Source of the DNA: Bacteroidales bacterium UBA3290
GTDB lineage: Bacteria > Bacteroidota > Bacteroidia > Bacteroidales > UBA932
NCBI GenBank assembly: GCA_002361615.1
Contig: DETK01000040.1
Location: 30,161 to 44,422, forward strand
DNA: 14,262 nucleotides
Direction: 5' to 3'
The position numbers and the translations under genes are program-made. Positions 7,660 to 13,979 of the stretch are shown here, piece after piece. The notes under the pieces are model-generated. The model searched no databases. It had not been told where the DNA came from and worked only from the letters and a program-made list of their open reading frames with translations. How positions within the stretch are numbered: the first letter of the stretch is position 1; each line of letters starts with the position of its first letter.

Positions 7660-9453
7660 ATGAAAAGAATCTTCCTTCTGACCTTCCTGCTGCTTGCGCT
7701 GCCGATGGCGGCGCAGGTGACGACGGCCTCGATCGGCGGCCGCGTCGTCAATGAGAACGGCCCGCTTGAGGGTGTGACGGTAGTGGCTATCTATCAGCCG
7801 ACCAACGCGCAGTATTACGCCACGACCGACCGCCATGGCTGGTACCAGCTCCTCGACGTGCAACCGGGCGGCCCCTATACGGTCAGGATTTTCTATATCG
7901 ACAATAAACCGCTGACGGTCAGAAACCTATATACCTATTCCGGACAGAACACCCTCATCGACGCCGATCTGGACGCCGGCACGACGCAGGTCCGTGTCGA
8001 CGAGGCGGCCACTTCGCTTCGGCTGGGCCGGGATCTGGGCGGTGGCGCGGTGCTCGTCTCTCCGCTGGGCTTCGATCTGGCAAGCCAGCGGATCTACTCG
8101 CCGGTGGTCTTCGACGTCCGGCAAGAGGCGCCGCTCGCAGGCGCGGCGCAGCAGTGGACGGTGCCCACCGGCGCCAATACATTCCACGGCTCAGCCTATG
8201 GCTTTTATGGGATGGGGATTATGCCGGATGCGTATTCTTCCTATGCTCCTCCGGAGGGCCTGCCTGAAACGATCCGTCAATCGGGTCTTGGCGGTCTGAC
8301 GCTGGCTTTGCCGCTCGGGAGCGAAGACTATCAGCTGTTTGGCGGCCTGGAGTACGGGACTGGCGGTTTGAGTGCGGCGGGTCGCTTTGACGGGCGGATC
8401 AATTCGGAGAATCGGCTGGAGATTTCGGGCGGCCGGCTGGCCGGGGGCCTGGGGGCCGCGGCCGGCGGAGCCGGCGCGGCTGGGCCGGAGGCCTGGGCGG
8501 CCGCGGCCTTCACCTCGCTGCTGGGCGAGCGCTCGTCCAACCGGGCGCAGGTCGGTTGGTACGGCTCGCCGATGGCGCGCCAATTGTGGCTGGCCGACGA
8601 TTATACGCTGGCGGCGGGCCCGCAGCGGCTGCTGGCGGGCTTTCAACTTGCCCACCAAAACTTCCTGGCGGTCGATTCGGCGGCTACCCGTTTCGACTTC
8701 TATCTGCAGGATGTCGTACGGCTTGGTCGCCGGATGACGATCCTCGGCGGCGTACGTTTCAGTTTTCCCTTCGCTTTCTCGCCCCGCCTGAGTCTCAACT
8801 ACGATCTGCTGGGCAATGGCATTCTGGTGATGCGGGCCGGTACGGCCGTCTATGGCCGCCACGGCGAAGGTACCATCTGGAAGAATCTGGCCGCAGTCGA
8901 CACGCGGCTCCCGCTCGACATCCGTCTTACGCTCGAAGGCATCCTCGGCCAAAGCTGGCAGAAAGCCTTCCATATCTCCAAACGCAATGTCCTCGACAGT
9001 CACTATGCGCTGACGGCTCGCCTCGAACGGCCTTTCTCGGATAATTTCTGGGCCCTGGCCTCCTATACGCACAGCGACGGGATGCCCTTCAACTGCCTTT
9101 CCGACAACGCCATGCAGGTGGCCGCCCTTACGCAGGGCGACCGCCCGGTCCGCGACCGCCTGATGGCCGGCTTCTCCTATAAAGTCGCATACCTGAGCCG
9201 GCTGGCCACGACCCTGGCCGTCTTCTACGACGGCTGCAATTTGACCGACAACCTCTCGCCGGCCTCCTTCTCCTGGCAGAACAACTACGAAGCCCGTCTT
9301 TCTCAAGACATTATCTTCTCCGCTGCCGGCCGCGACCATACCCTCCAGCTCACCGGTTATGTCCGCCGCGGCCCTTCTGTTGTACCTACCGTCTCTACCG
9401 GAATCATCGCACCGACCACCACCTTCCTCGTCGGCCTGCGCTATTTCCTCTGA
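7660..9453 (+). CDS. Shortened Oar-like outer-membrane protein with reduced plug
   Basis: This 597-residue protein has a signal peptide ending PMAAQ (residue 19). Its N-terminal carboxypeptidase-regulatory-like domain (20-105) is clearly paralogous to that of the Oar-like receptor at 2604; both begin AQVTT and share NENG, QYYA.T and GGPY. After it the two diverge. The plug spans only about 68 residues, against about 128. It lacks the TVDGANFNNN section but keeps SPVVFDVRQ and TGANTFHGSAYGFYG, equivalent to the plug end. The barrel is about 410 residues, against about 850, ending GLRYFL. An Ala/Gly-rich stretch lies near residues 265-287. The ATG at 7660 is chosen because it opens the signal peptide; the upstream in-frame TTG at 7618 precedes the promoter box. 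It is open and free of frameshifts, so it seems functional. It may be an uptake channel with a minimal plug, a passive pore, or a decaying copy. Confidence 0.85.
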   Translation: MKRIFLLTFLLLALPMAAQVTTASIGGRVVNENGPLEGVTVVAIYQPTNAQYYATTDRHGWYQLLDVQPGGPYTVRIFYIDNKPLTVRNLYTYSGQNTLIDADLDAGTTQVRVDEAATSLRLGRDLGGGAVLVSPLGFDLASQRIYSPVVFDVRQEAPLAGAAQQWTVPTGANTFHGSAYGFYGMGIMPDAYSSYAPPEGLPETIRQSGLGGLTLALPLGSEDYQLFGGLEYGTGGLSAAGRFDGRINSENRLEISGGRLAGGLGAAAGGAGAAGPEAWAAAAFTSLLGERSSNRAQVGWYGSPMARQLWLADDYTLAAGPQRLLAGFQLAHQNFLAVDSAATRFDFYLQDVVRLGRRMTILGGVRFSFPFAFSPRLSLNYDLLGNGILVMRAGTAVYGRHGEGTIWKNLAAVDTRLPLDIRLTLEGILGQSWQKAFHISKRNVLDSHYALTARLERPFSDNFWALASYTHSDGMPFNCLSDNAMQVAALTQGDRPVRDRLMAGFSYKVAYLSRLATTLAVFYDGCNLTDNLSPASFSWQNNYEARLSQDIIFSAAGRDHTLQLTGYVRRGPSVVPTVSTGIIAPTTTFLVGLRYFL

Positions 9454-9468
9454 TTTTAAAACAGTTGT

Positions 9469-10611
9469 ATGATGAAACGATTGGCAACGATCCTATCTGT
9501 CCTTATGTTGTTTGGAATGGCGGCGGCTTCCTGCGGGCAGCGGGAAGAGCCTTTCCGGGCCTATGCCTGGATGTCGGGAAAGGTCAGCATGACCGATGAA
9601 GTGTTGGAAGACTATTTTTCCCGGGCTGCCGATGCCGGCTTGTCCGGTATCTTCCTGGAGTGCCACGGCGGTTATCCGGAAGTGCTGGGCGACAGCACGG
9701 CGTTCCGCGACAGCGCCGCGCTGGTAATCCTGCGCCGCGCCGTCCCCGTCGCACAGAAGTACGGACTGGAACTCCACGCCTGGATGTGGACCACCAATCG
9801 CTGCGAACACGCCCTGCTGGAAGCCCACCCCGACTGGTACGAGGTGAACGGACTGGGCGAATCGCTCGCCGAGATCGAGATGTACAACCGCAAGCACTAC
9901 CGCTTTCTCTGCCCGACGCACGAAGGCGTCGCTGAGTACTTGAAAGACAGGGTCCGCGAACTCGCCGAAGTGGAAGGCCTGACCGGCATCCATCTCGACT
10001 TCATCCGCTATCCTGACGCGATCCTGCCCTACGGGCTCCACGAATCGCGCGGTGTCGTACAGGACAAAGTCTATCCGCAGTGGGACTGCTGCTACTGCGA
10101 CCAGTGCCGCGCCGCTTTCAAGGCGCAGACCGGCATAGACCCGCTGGAACTGGAAGATCCCACCGCCTGCCCGGAATGGATGCAGTTCCGCTGGGACGCG
10201 ATGGCCAAGTTGGCCGACGGCCTCCTGGCTGAGATCCGCGCCTGCGGCAAAGTCGCCTCGGCGGCCGTCTTCGCCACGCCCGAAGAATCAAAGAAACTGG
10301 TCCGTCAGGACTGGGTGCAGTTCCGTCACGCCGACGCGCTCCTGCCGATGATCTACTATTCTTCCTACGCGCAGCCGCGCGAATGGGTCGAGACGGCCTC
10401 GCGAGAGGGCGTCGAGGCCCTGGCCGCCGCCGGCAACATGGCACGCCTCTACGCCGGCGTGCCCGTCCCCCGCGACGGCGACTTCCGCCAGTGCATCGCC
10501 CTGGCCCGCGCCGGCGGCGCCCACGGCATCTGCTTCTTCTCCCTCGAAGGCGTCGCCCGCAACCCCGAACACTGGACCGCCCTCAAAGAAGCCCTCGCCG
10601 AAATCCAATAG
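9469..10611 (+). CDS. Lipoprotein of the family-10 glycosidase-like (GHL10) superfamily
   Basis: This 380-residue protein has a signal peptide ending AASC (Cys22) followed by GQREE. It has the TIM-barrel hallmarks of the GHL10/DUF187 glycosidase-like family: an early YAWMSG strand (32-37), LHAWMW (102-107), LCPTHEGVAEYL (147-158), GIHLDFIRYP (173-182) and PMIYY (293-297). The Asp in LDFIRYP is the residue expected in the putative active site. A cysteine cluster CCYCDQC (207-213) could bind a metal or form disulfides. It starts 15 bp after the shortened receptor gene, in the same direction, so the two are probably co-transcribed and may act together at the cell surface on a glycan or glycan-like ligand. 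A tandem ATG at 9472 is an equally good start. The true substrate is unknown. Confidence 0.85.
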   Translation: MMKRLATILSVLMLFGMAAASCGQREEPFRAYAWMSGKVSMTDEVLEDYFSRAADAGLSGIFLECHGGYPEVLGDSTAFRDSAALVILRRAVPVAQKYGLELHAWMWTTNRCEHALLEAHPDWYEVNGLGESLAEIEMYNRKHYRFLCPTHEGVAEYLKDRVRELAEVEGLTGIHLDFIRYPDAILPYGLHESRGVVQDKVYPQWDCCYCDQCRAAFKAQTGIDPLELEDPTACPEWMQFRWDAMAKLADGLLAEIRACGKVASAAVFATPEESKKLVRQDWVQFRHADALLPMIYYSSYAQPREWVETASREGVEALAAAGNMARLYAGVPVPRDGDFRQCIALARAGGAHGICFFSLEGVARNPEHWTALKEALAEIQ

Positions 10612-10632
10612 CAACGTCCGACGTTCTCTTCT

Positions 10633-10655
10633 CCGCAAAAATTGCTTTTTTGCGG
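10633..10655. terminator. Hairpin after the GHL10 gene, possible terminator
   Basis: CCGCAAAAA (10633-10641) pairs with TTTTTGCGG (10647-10655). The T-run is inside the stem, so it may stop transcription only weakly. The same sequence recurs at 11048-11070 upstream of the second mini-ORF cassette, so it may instead be an upstream promoter element. Confidence 0.4.
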
Positions 10656-10677
10656 GTCACTTCTCAAAAAAAGCTTG

Positions 10678-10685
10678 TAACTTTG
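10678..10685 (+). promoter_or_regulatory. -7 box of mini-ORF cassette 1
   Basis: TAACTTTG, followed by CAG, matches the Bacteroidota -7 consensus and sits in a block almost identical to that of cassette 2. The expected start of transcription is about 10692. The nearest TTTG lies 25 nt upstream, which is longer than usual. Confidence 0.65.
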
Positions 10686-10691
10686 CAGTAT

Positions 10692-10763
10692 CATACGAAA
10701 GGTGAGAGATCACTTAATAGAATTGTTACTTTCAAAGCACCTATTTTCGATAGGTGCTTTTTT
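10692..10763 (+). ncRNA. Short leader RNA or attenuator, cassette 1
   Basis: The span from the predicted transcription start to the T-run is about 70 nt. It contains GGTGA and TCACT flanking GAGA (a small stem with a GNRA-type loop) and then the terminator hairpin at 10734-10760. Either a free-standing small RNA or a transcription attenuator for the mini-ORF is possible. An upstream CGAAAGGTG (10696-10704) could pair with the left terminator arm as an antiterminator, but this pairing is not kept in copy 2. Confidence 0.45.
10734..10763 (+). terminator. Leader terminator hairpin, cassette 1
   Basis: AAAGCACCTAT (10734-10744) pairs perfectly with ATAGGTGCTTT (10750-10760) around TTTCG. T bases run to 10763. 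It stands 62 bp before the mini-ORF start. Confidence 0.85.
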
Positions 10764-10825
10764 GTTTAACCAGATGCGCTACTTGCTATCGAGGGCCTTT
10801 CCTTCTCACCCAACTAACAATTCGT

Positions 10826-10966
10826 ATGAAAACCGTAACAATTAAATTAAGTGAAAGATCCCTTCGTGTGACAGTCAGCGAGGATCAAGCAAAAAAGGCT
10901 TCTCGGAAAGAGAAGCCGAATTTGGTGAAAGCTTATATTCTGAAGGAATGGACTCCTGACGAGTAA
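10826..10966 (+). CDS. 46-residue conserved protein of unknown function, copy 1
   Basis: The protein is small, charged and soluble-looking, with no signal peptide or membrane segment. The N-terminal third alternates hydrophobic and polar residues (VTIKLSERSLRVTV), suggesting beta strands. A basic AKKASRKEKP segment and a C-terminal LVKAYILKEWTPDE follow. Evidence for translation comes from comparison with copy 2 at 11248. In the shared SERS..RVTV stretch most base differences are silent (GAA/GAG, CGT/CGC, GTG/GTA), and changed N-terminal residues keep the hydrophobic alternation. The ORF lies downstream of a terminator hairpin, with no second promoter visible, so it would be made by read-through. 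I do not recognise the family. The nucleotide sequence also carries a perfect 8-bp hairpin (10897-10917). Confidence 0.7.
   Translation: MKTVTIKLSERSLRVTVSEDQAKKASRKEKPNLVKAYILKEWTPDE
10891..10917 (-). terminator. Minus-strand terminator-like hairpin inside mini-ORF 1
   Basis: GGCTTCTC (10897-10904) and GAGAAGCC (10910-10917) form a perfect stem with a 5-nt loop. Read on the minus strand, it is followed directly by six T (10896-10891). The same structure occurs in mini-ORF 2, in a stretch without a single base change between copies. Confidence 0.5.
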
Positions 10967-10992
10967 AGCCACAATCTTCCGCCATCTGGTGG

Positions 10993-11019
10993 GGCCGTCT
11001 GGAGACAGGCGGCCTTTTT
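10993..11019 (+). terminator. Intrinsic terminator after mini-ORF 1
   Basis: GGCCGTCTG (10993-11001) pairs with CAGGCGGCC (11006-11014), including one G-U pair, around a GAGA tetraloop. Five T follow. Confidence 0.9.
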
Positions 11020-11092
11020 ATGGTTCCGTCTTTCGCTACTGCCTGTTCCGCAAAAATTGCTTTTTTGCGGGTCACTTCTCAAAAAAAGCTTG

Positions 11093-11100
11093 TAACTTTG
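11093..11100 (+). promoter_or_regulatory. -7 box of mini-ORF cassette 2
   Basis: TAACTTTG lies in the same context as the cassette 1 box, exactly 415 bp downstream. The expected start of transcription is about 11107. Confidence 0.65.
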
Positions 11101-11106
11101 CAGTGT

Positions 11107-11187
11107 TCATTTGTATAGCGTGAGTCTCGCTGAGAGGTATTACGACTATTAGAAGCATCTATTTCGATAATAGATGCTTCTTTCTTT
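11107..11187 (+). ncRNA. Short leader RNA or attenuator, cassette 2
   Basis: The leader is about 80 nt from the predicted start to the T-rich end. Its first half is unlike that of copy 1 but also contains a potential small stem (AGCG at 11116-11119 with CGCT at 11128-11131). It ends in the terminator hairpin at 11151-11181. Conservation of the architecture despite sequence change suggests that RNA shape is selected. Confidence 0.45.
11151..11187 (+). terminator. Leader terminator hairpin, cassette 2
   Basis: AGAAGCATCTATT (11151-11163) pairs perfectly with AATAGATGCTTCT (11169-11181) around TCGAT and is followed by TTCTTT. Compared with cassette 1, a C-G pair has become T-A and an A-T pair has become G-C, changing both arms. 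Confidence 0.85.
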
Positions 11188-11247
11188 CATAACCAGATGC
11201 GCTACTGTAACCCGGACGATCTCTACTGCTCACTTAAGATTATACAA

Positions 11248-11388
11248 ATGAACAAAGTTGTTATTACTATCAGTGAGAGATCCTTTCGCGTAACAGTCAG
11301 CGAGGATCAAGCAAAAAAGGCTTCTCGGAAAGAGAAGCCGGAATTGGTGAAAGGTTATATTCTGAAGGAATGGACTCCTGACGAGTAA
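11248..11388 (+). CDS. 46-residue conserved protein of unknown function, copy 2
   Basis: This is the paralogue of the mini-ORF at 10826, with the same length. The N-terminus differs (MNKVVITISERSF against MKTVTIKLSERSL), while the rest is nearly the same, with Asn to Glu after the KEKP segment and Ala to Gly in VKGYIL. The pattern of silent differences upstream and near-identity downstream suggests either recent gene conversion or an RNA-level constraint on the 3' part. It lies 61 bp after the leader terminator of cassette 2. No domain is recognised and no function is proposed. Confidence 0.7.
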   Translation: MNKVVITISERSFRVTVSEDQAKKASRKEKPELVKGYILKEWTPDE

Positions 11389-11414
11389 AGCCACAATCTT
11401 CCGCCATCTGGTAG

Positions 11415-11441
11415 GGCCGTCTGGAAACAGGCGGCCTTTTT
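11415..11441 (+). terminator. Intrinsic terminator after mini-ORF 2, shared with the convergent gene
   Basis: GGCCGTCTG (11415-11423) pairs with CAGGCGGCC (11428-11436) around a GAAA tetraloop, followed by five T. The loop differs from copy 1 (GAGA) but both are GNRA type. The aldolase gene ends at 11445 on the other strand. Confidence 0.9.
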
Positions 11442-11444
11442 GGC

Positions 11445-12470
11445 CTAGAGCCAGCGGCGGAGTTCTTCGATGTGCTCGGGAGGGGTGGCCCAGCTGGTGG
11501 CGAAGCGGATGGCGGTGTGGTTGGCATCGACGCGGTCCCAGAGGTCGAAGGCTACGTGTTTGGCGAGTTCTTCGAGCTTGCTGTTCTCCAGCACGACGAA
11601 CTGCTGGTTGGTGGGGGAGTCGATGAAGAAGGTGCAGCCCTGTTCGCGCAGCATGTCTTTCAGCCGCATGGCCATCTCGATGGCGTGACGGCTGATGTGG
11701 AAATACAGGTTGTCGGTGAAGAGCGTGTCGAACTGGATGCCCAGCAGACGGCCTTTGGCCATCATCGCACCGTGTTGTTTGGTGATGGTGTAGAAGTGTT
11801 TTGGGGCGTTGCCGTGGGGGAAGACCACGGCTTCGCCGCAGAAGCAGCCCACTTTTGTGCCGCCGATGTAGAACACGTCGCTCAGGCGGGCGATGTCGGG
11901 CAGCGTCAGGTCGCAGGCCGGGCTGGTGAGCCCGTAGCCCAGCCGGGCGCCGTCGATGAACAGCGGCAGTTTGAACTCCCGGCTGATACCGGAGATTTCT
12001 TCCAGTTCCCGTTTCGTATAAAGGGTGCCGTATTCCGACGGGTAGGAGATGTAGACCATCCCCGGGAAGACCATGTGCTCATAGTTGGGATCGGTCGTGG
12101 CGGCCACGAGATAAGCCCGCAGTTCGGCCGGGTCCATCTTACCCTGATGGCCGGGGATCGTGAGCACCTTGTGGCCGGTGTATTCCACGGCGCCGGCTTC
12201 GTGGACGCCGATGTGGCCTGTTTCGGCTGCGACGACGCCTTCGTAGTCACGCAGCATGGCGGCGATGACCGTCGAATTGGTCTGCGTGCCGCCGGTCAGG
12301 AAAAAGATCTCGGCCTGAGGCGCTTCGCACGCCTGGCGGATCTTCTCTTTCGCACTTTCGCAATAATGGTCCACGCCATACCCGGGCAATTGCTCCAGAT
12401 TGGTCGCCCCCAGACGCTCCAGGATCTTCGGATGCGCCCCCTCGGAATAGTCACAAGTAAAGGAAATCAT
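11445..12470 (-). CDS. Low-specificity threonine aldolase-like PLP enzyme
   Basis: This 341-residue cytoplasmic enzyme belongs to the beta-eliminating lyase/threonine aldolase family, fold-type I PLP enzymes that cleave L-threonine or L-allo-threonine to glycine and acetaldehyde. Landmarks are TGGTQTN at 59-65 (phosphate-binding region), ETGHIGVHEAGA with His86 stacking on the cofactor, LFIDGARLGYG with Asp173 contacting the pyridine nitrogen, and YIGGTKVG with Lys206 as the Schiff-base lysine. Length is normal for the family and all key residues are present. It is convergent with the mini-ORF cassettes. On the minus strand a TAAGTTTG box (12509-12502) lies upstream of the ATG at 12470 and could be its promoter. 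An ltaE-type role is likely, but related lyases with other substrates cannot be excluded. Confidence 0.9.
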   Translation of the reverse strand: MISFTCDYSEGAHPKILERLGATNLEQLPGYGVDHYCESAKEKIRQACEAPQAEIFFLTGGTQTNSTVIAAMLRDYEGVVAAETGHIGVHEAGAVEYTGHKVLTIPGHQGKMDPAELRAYLVAATTDPNYEHMVFPGMVYISYPSEYGTLYTKRELEEISGISREFKLPLFIDGARLGYGLTSPACDLTLPDIARLSDVFYIGGTKVGCFCGEAVVFPHGNAPKHFYTITKQHGAMMAKGRLLGIQFDTLFTDNLYFHISRHAIEMAMRLKDMLREQGCTFFIDSPTNQQFVVLENSKLEELAKHVAFDLWDRVDANHTAIRFATSWATPPEHIEELRRWL

Positions 12471-12501
12471 GGTCTCACCTATTTTATGGGATTATCCAGC
12501 A

Positions 12502-12509
12502 CAAACTTA
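12502..12509 (-). promoter_or_regulatory. Possible -7 box of the aldolase gene
   Basis: TAAGTTTG on the minus strand matches the Bacteroidota -7 consensus 31 bp upstream of the start codon. No convincing -33 box is seen. Confidence 0.5.
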
Positions 12510-12528
12510 CAAAAATAATGCGACTCTT

Positions 12529-12633
12529 CATCCCTTTTCTGAGCCCAGCCTTTTTGCGACTCTTTTCTTCTTTTCACAGGTCACCCCTTCTTCGGCTCTT
12601 TATCCCTTTTCAGTTTCATCCCTTTTCAGTTTC
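12529..12633. repeat. Pyrimidine-rich region with a 16-bp tandem duplication
   Basis: ATCCCTTTTCAGTTTC occurs twice head to tail (12602-12617 and 12618-12633), and a degenerate third copy begins at 12529. The motif GCGACTCTT also occurs twice nearby (12520-12528 and 12556-12564). No credible gene is present between the aldolase start and 12994. Confidence 0.7.
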
Positions 12634-12745
12634 GCGACACAGACGGTTCATTCATCTCGTCTGTGTCATGTAAGGAAAAGGGACAAACACGGTCCAAAAC
12701 AGTGCATGACACAGACCAAGTGGCGCGTACGTCAGTGTCGCGAAG
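12630..12745. repeat. 116-bp double-hairpin element, copy A
   Basis: The outer ends are complementary (TTCGCGACAC... and ...GTGTCGCGAA). Hairpin 1 is GACACAGACG (12636-12645) with CGTCTGTGTC (12658-12667). Hairpin 2 reuses the GACACAGAC motif (from 12708) and closes with GTCAGTGTC near 12731-12739, with an A-A mismatch. A variable core of about 26 bp lies between them. The same-length copy B is at 14070-14185 in the same orientation. The two copies bracket the transposase gene, as in BIME/REP systems. Confidence 0.85.
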
Positions 12746-12808
12746 CAGGCAATGGCACAAGGAAAGGCCACGGCTCGTTCCTCCGGCGTATGACAACGAC
12801 ATGACACA

Positions 12809-12912
12809 ACAGTGCAGCGTAAAAGTGCAGCGCAACAGTGTAGCGCAACAGTGTAGCGCAACAGTGCAGCGTAACAGTGCAACGTAAAAGTGCATCGCAA
12901 CAGTGAGGCAAC
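12809..12912. repeat. 13-bp tandem array, eight units
   Basis: There are eight near-perfect units of ACAGTGYAGCGYA with an exact 13-bp period; the last is degenerate. The period is not a multiple of three, so the repeated Cys/Leu-rich ORFs it generates on either strand are artefacts. It begins 64 bp right of element A. Confidence 0.9.
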
Positions 12913-12963
12913 GGGGCAACAAAGAACGACTTGGCAACGGAGCGGTGAAATAAACGTCAGCCT

Positions 12964-12988
12964 GTCATTCGGGGAGCATAGCGATGAC
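12964..12988. repeat. REP-like palindrome at the transposase 3' end
   Basis: GTCAT (12964-12968) and ATGAC (12984-12988) flank a loop with GCATAGCG. It resembles the GTCATTC...GCGAAGCGAA type of repeat common in many bacterial genomes. It ends 5 bp after the transposase stop codon and could instead act as its weak terminator. Confidence 0.4.
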
Positions 12989-12993
12989 GAGCG

Positions 12994-13944
12994 TCAGTAA
13001 TTCAAGCAAGCACAACGTTTTAGTTGCGGAACAGTCGTTCTCTTATTGTAGATACGCGGGATATCTTGCCAGAGCGTATTACACAGATCGTTCCGCTGGG
13101 TTAGGGACAACTGGTAGACGGACTTGACCTGTCCTCCTTTGAGAATTCTGGGGATGTATACGGTGTCGATGAGCTTACACAGGTCCATATCTTTCATTTG
13201 GTTTGTATTGACCCGCCCGTTTTCATTTCGCAGAAGCTGTTCTACATCGATACCCCCAACACCTGTCTCTATCAGTTCGAGGGTGATGATTGGCGTGTCT
13301 GTCCCGTCGCTTCTCTGTTGCTCATTCCATTTTTCATCGCTGAGTTTGTTCATCTGAAATATGTAGTTCCTGGGAGTGATATAGACTTGTTCCACGTAAG
13401 AAGTATCAATAATGTCTTCCTGGAACAGCATTCCGGAATCTGTCATGCGGACATTCGCTGGAATACTGGAGCGGTCAGGAAGGTATTTGTACCGCTGGTC
13501 GGCTGGCATCAGCCGGCGGGTATCTTCTTTTCCTAGTTCTTTCCTGAAAAATGCGTTCGCCGAACAAAAAGGGTAGTCGAAGGGTGTCGCAGCAATTCCG
13601 TGTTGCAGACCCTGTCGGTTGACGTAGTTGAGTGCGACTAAAAGATGGAAAGCGCCCTCTATGGCCAGCATAAAGGGTTTTTGCTCACCAAGGCGCCCCT
13701 TCCGCCCGTATCGGGCGTTGAAGTACCGTGTGTAGGCATAACGCTCGGTATGTATCAGCGCCTTACAGTCATCGGTTTGTGCTATTCCGTGGTGATGCGT
13801 GGACATCAAACCGTCGGCTAGAAGCCGGGAATCTGTCTCCAGACAAGCTTCTGCCAGACAATTGAAACCCCTGCCCAAATCCGCCTCGTCCCTGTAGATG
13901 ACCTCATCATGGGAGGCTAAAGAAAAATGAACAATCTTTCTCAT
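12994..13944 (-). CDS. REP-associated (Y1/HUH) tyrosine transposase-like protein
   Basis: This 316-residue protein has an N-terminal Y1 transposase-like domain. DGLMSTHHHGIAQT (44-57) supplies the HUH motif (His50 and His52). YTRYFNARYGRKGRLGEQKPF (split here: YTRYFNARYGRK, then GRLGEQKPF, 71-91) is the block typical of REP-associated transposases. ALNYVNRQGL (104-113) carries the candidate nucleophile Tyr107, and FDYPFCSANAF follows as in that family. About 150 further residues form an uncharacterised C-terminal extension. Such enzymes cut single-stranded REP hairpins and are usually single-copy, domesticated genes. The gene is visibly AT-richer than its neighbours and lies between two direct copies of a 116-bp double-hairpin element, its likely DNA partner. 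All expected catalytic residues are present. Activity is inferred. Confidence 0.82.
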   Translation of the reverse strand: MRKIVHFSLASHDEVIYRDEADLGRGFNCLAEACLETDSRLLADGLMSTHHHGIAQTDDCKALIHTERYAYTRYFNARYGRKGRLGEQKPFMLAIEGAFHLLVALNYVNRQGLQHGIAATPFDYPFCSANAFFRKELGKEDTRRLMPADQRYKYLPDRSSIPANVRMTDSGMLFQEDIIDTSYVEQVYITPRNYIFQMNKLSDEKWNEQQRSDGTDTPIITLELIETGVGGIDVEQLLRNENGRVNTNQMKDMDLCKLIDTVYIPRILKGGQVKSVYQLSLTQRNDLCNTLWQDIPRIYNKRTTVPQLKRCACLNY

Positions 13945-13979
13945 TGCTTTTCTAAATCAATCATGTGTATCTGATGTGT

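Larger units (their letters stand above)
10633..11019 (+). repeat. Mini-ORF cassette, copy 1
   Basis: This is the first of two tandem cassettes; the second is 11048-11441. The order is an inverted repeat, a promoter block, a short leader ending in an intrinsic-terminator hairpin, a 17-bp conserved segment, a 46-codon ORF and a final terminator. Promoter blocks are offset by 415 bp and ORFs by 422 bp. The promoter block, the 3' two-thirds of the ORF and the final terminator are nearly identical between copies. The leader between promoter and hairpin has diverged almost completely. Confidence 0.85.
11048..11441 (+). repeat. Mini-ORF cassette, copy 2
   Basis: This is the second tandem copy, in the same order as copy 1. 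The promoter block (about 11048-11103) is almost identical to 10633-10688. The hairpin stems and the segment between promoter and hairpin differ. The copy ends three bases before the convergent aldolase stop codon, so the final hairpin can serve both strands. Confidence 0.85.

Noticed and set aside
10875..11075. Minus-strand ORFs over the mini-ORF cassettes
   Set aside because: Differences between the two copies are mostly silent in the plus frame and keep plus-frame hydrophobic alternation, so the plus strand is the coding one.
11150..11206. tRNA gene on the minus strand suggested by the D-arm-like segment
   Set aside because: The opposite half of the anticodon stem, the T-arm and the acceptor stem are all absent.
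11472..12518. A 348-codon plus-strand frame over the aldolase gene
   Set aside because: The minus strand encodes a complete PLP enzyme with all key residues; the plus frame has no recognisable motif.
12809..12912. Possible CRISPR array
   Set aside because: Units are contiguous 13-mers with no spacers and no cas genes nearby.
12626..12937. Cys/Leu-rich repeat-containing ORFs over the 13-bp array
   Set aside because: A 13-bp period cycles through all frames, so the apparent repeat peptides are by-products of the array. No start context or conservation supports them.
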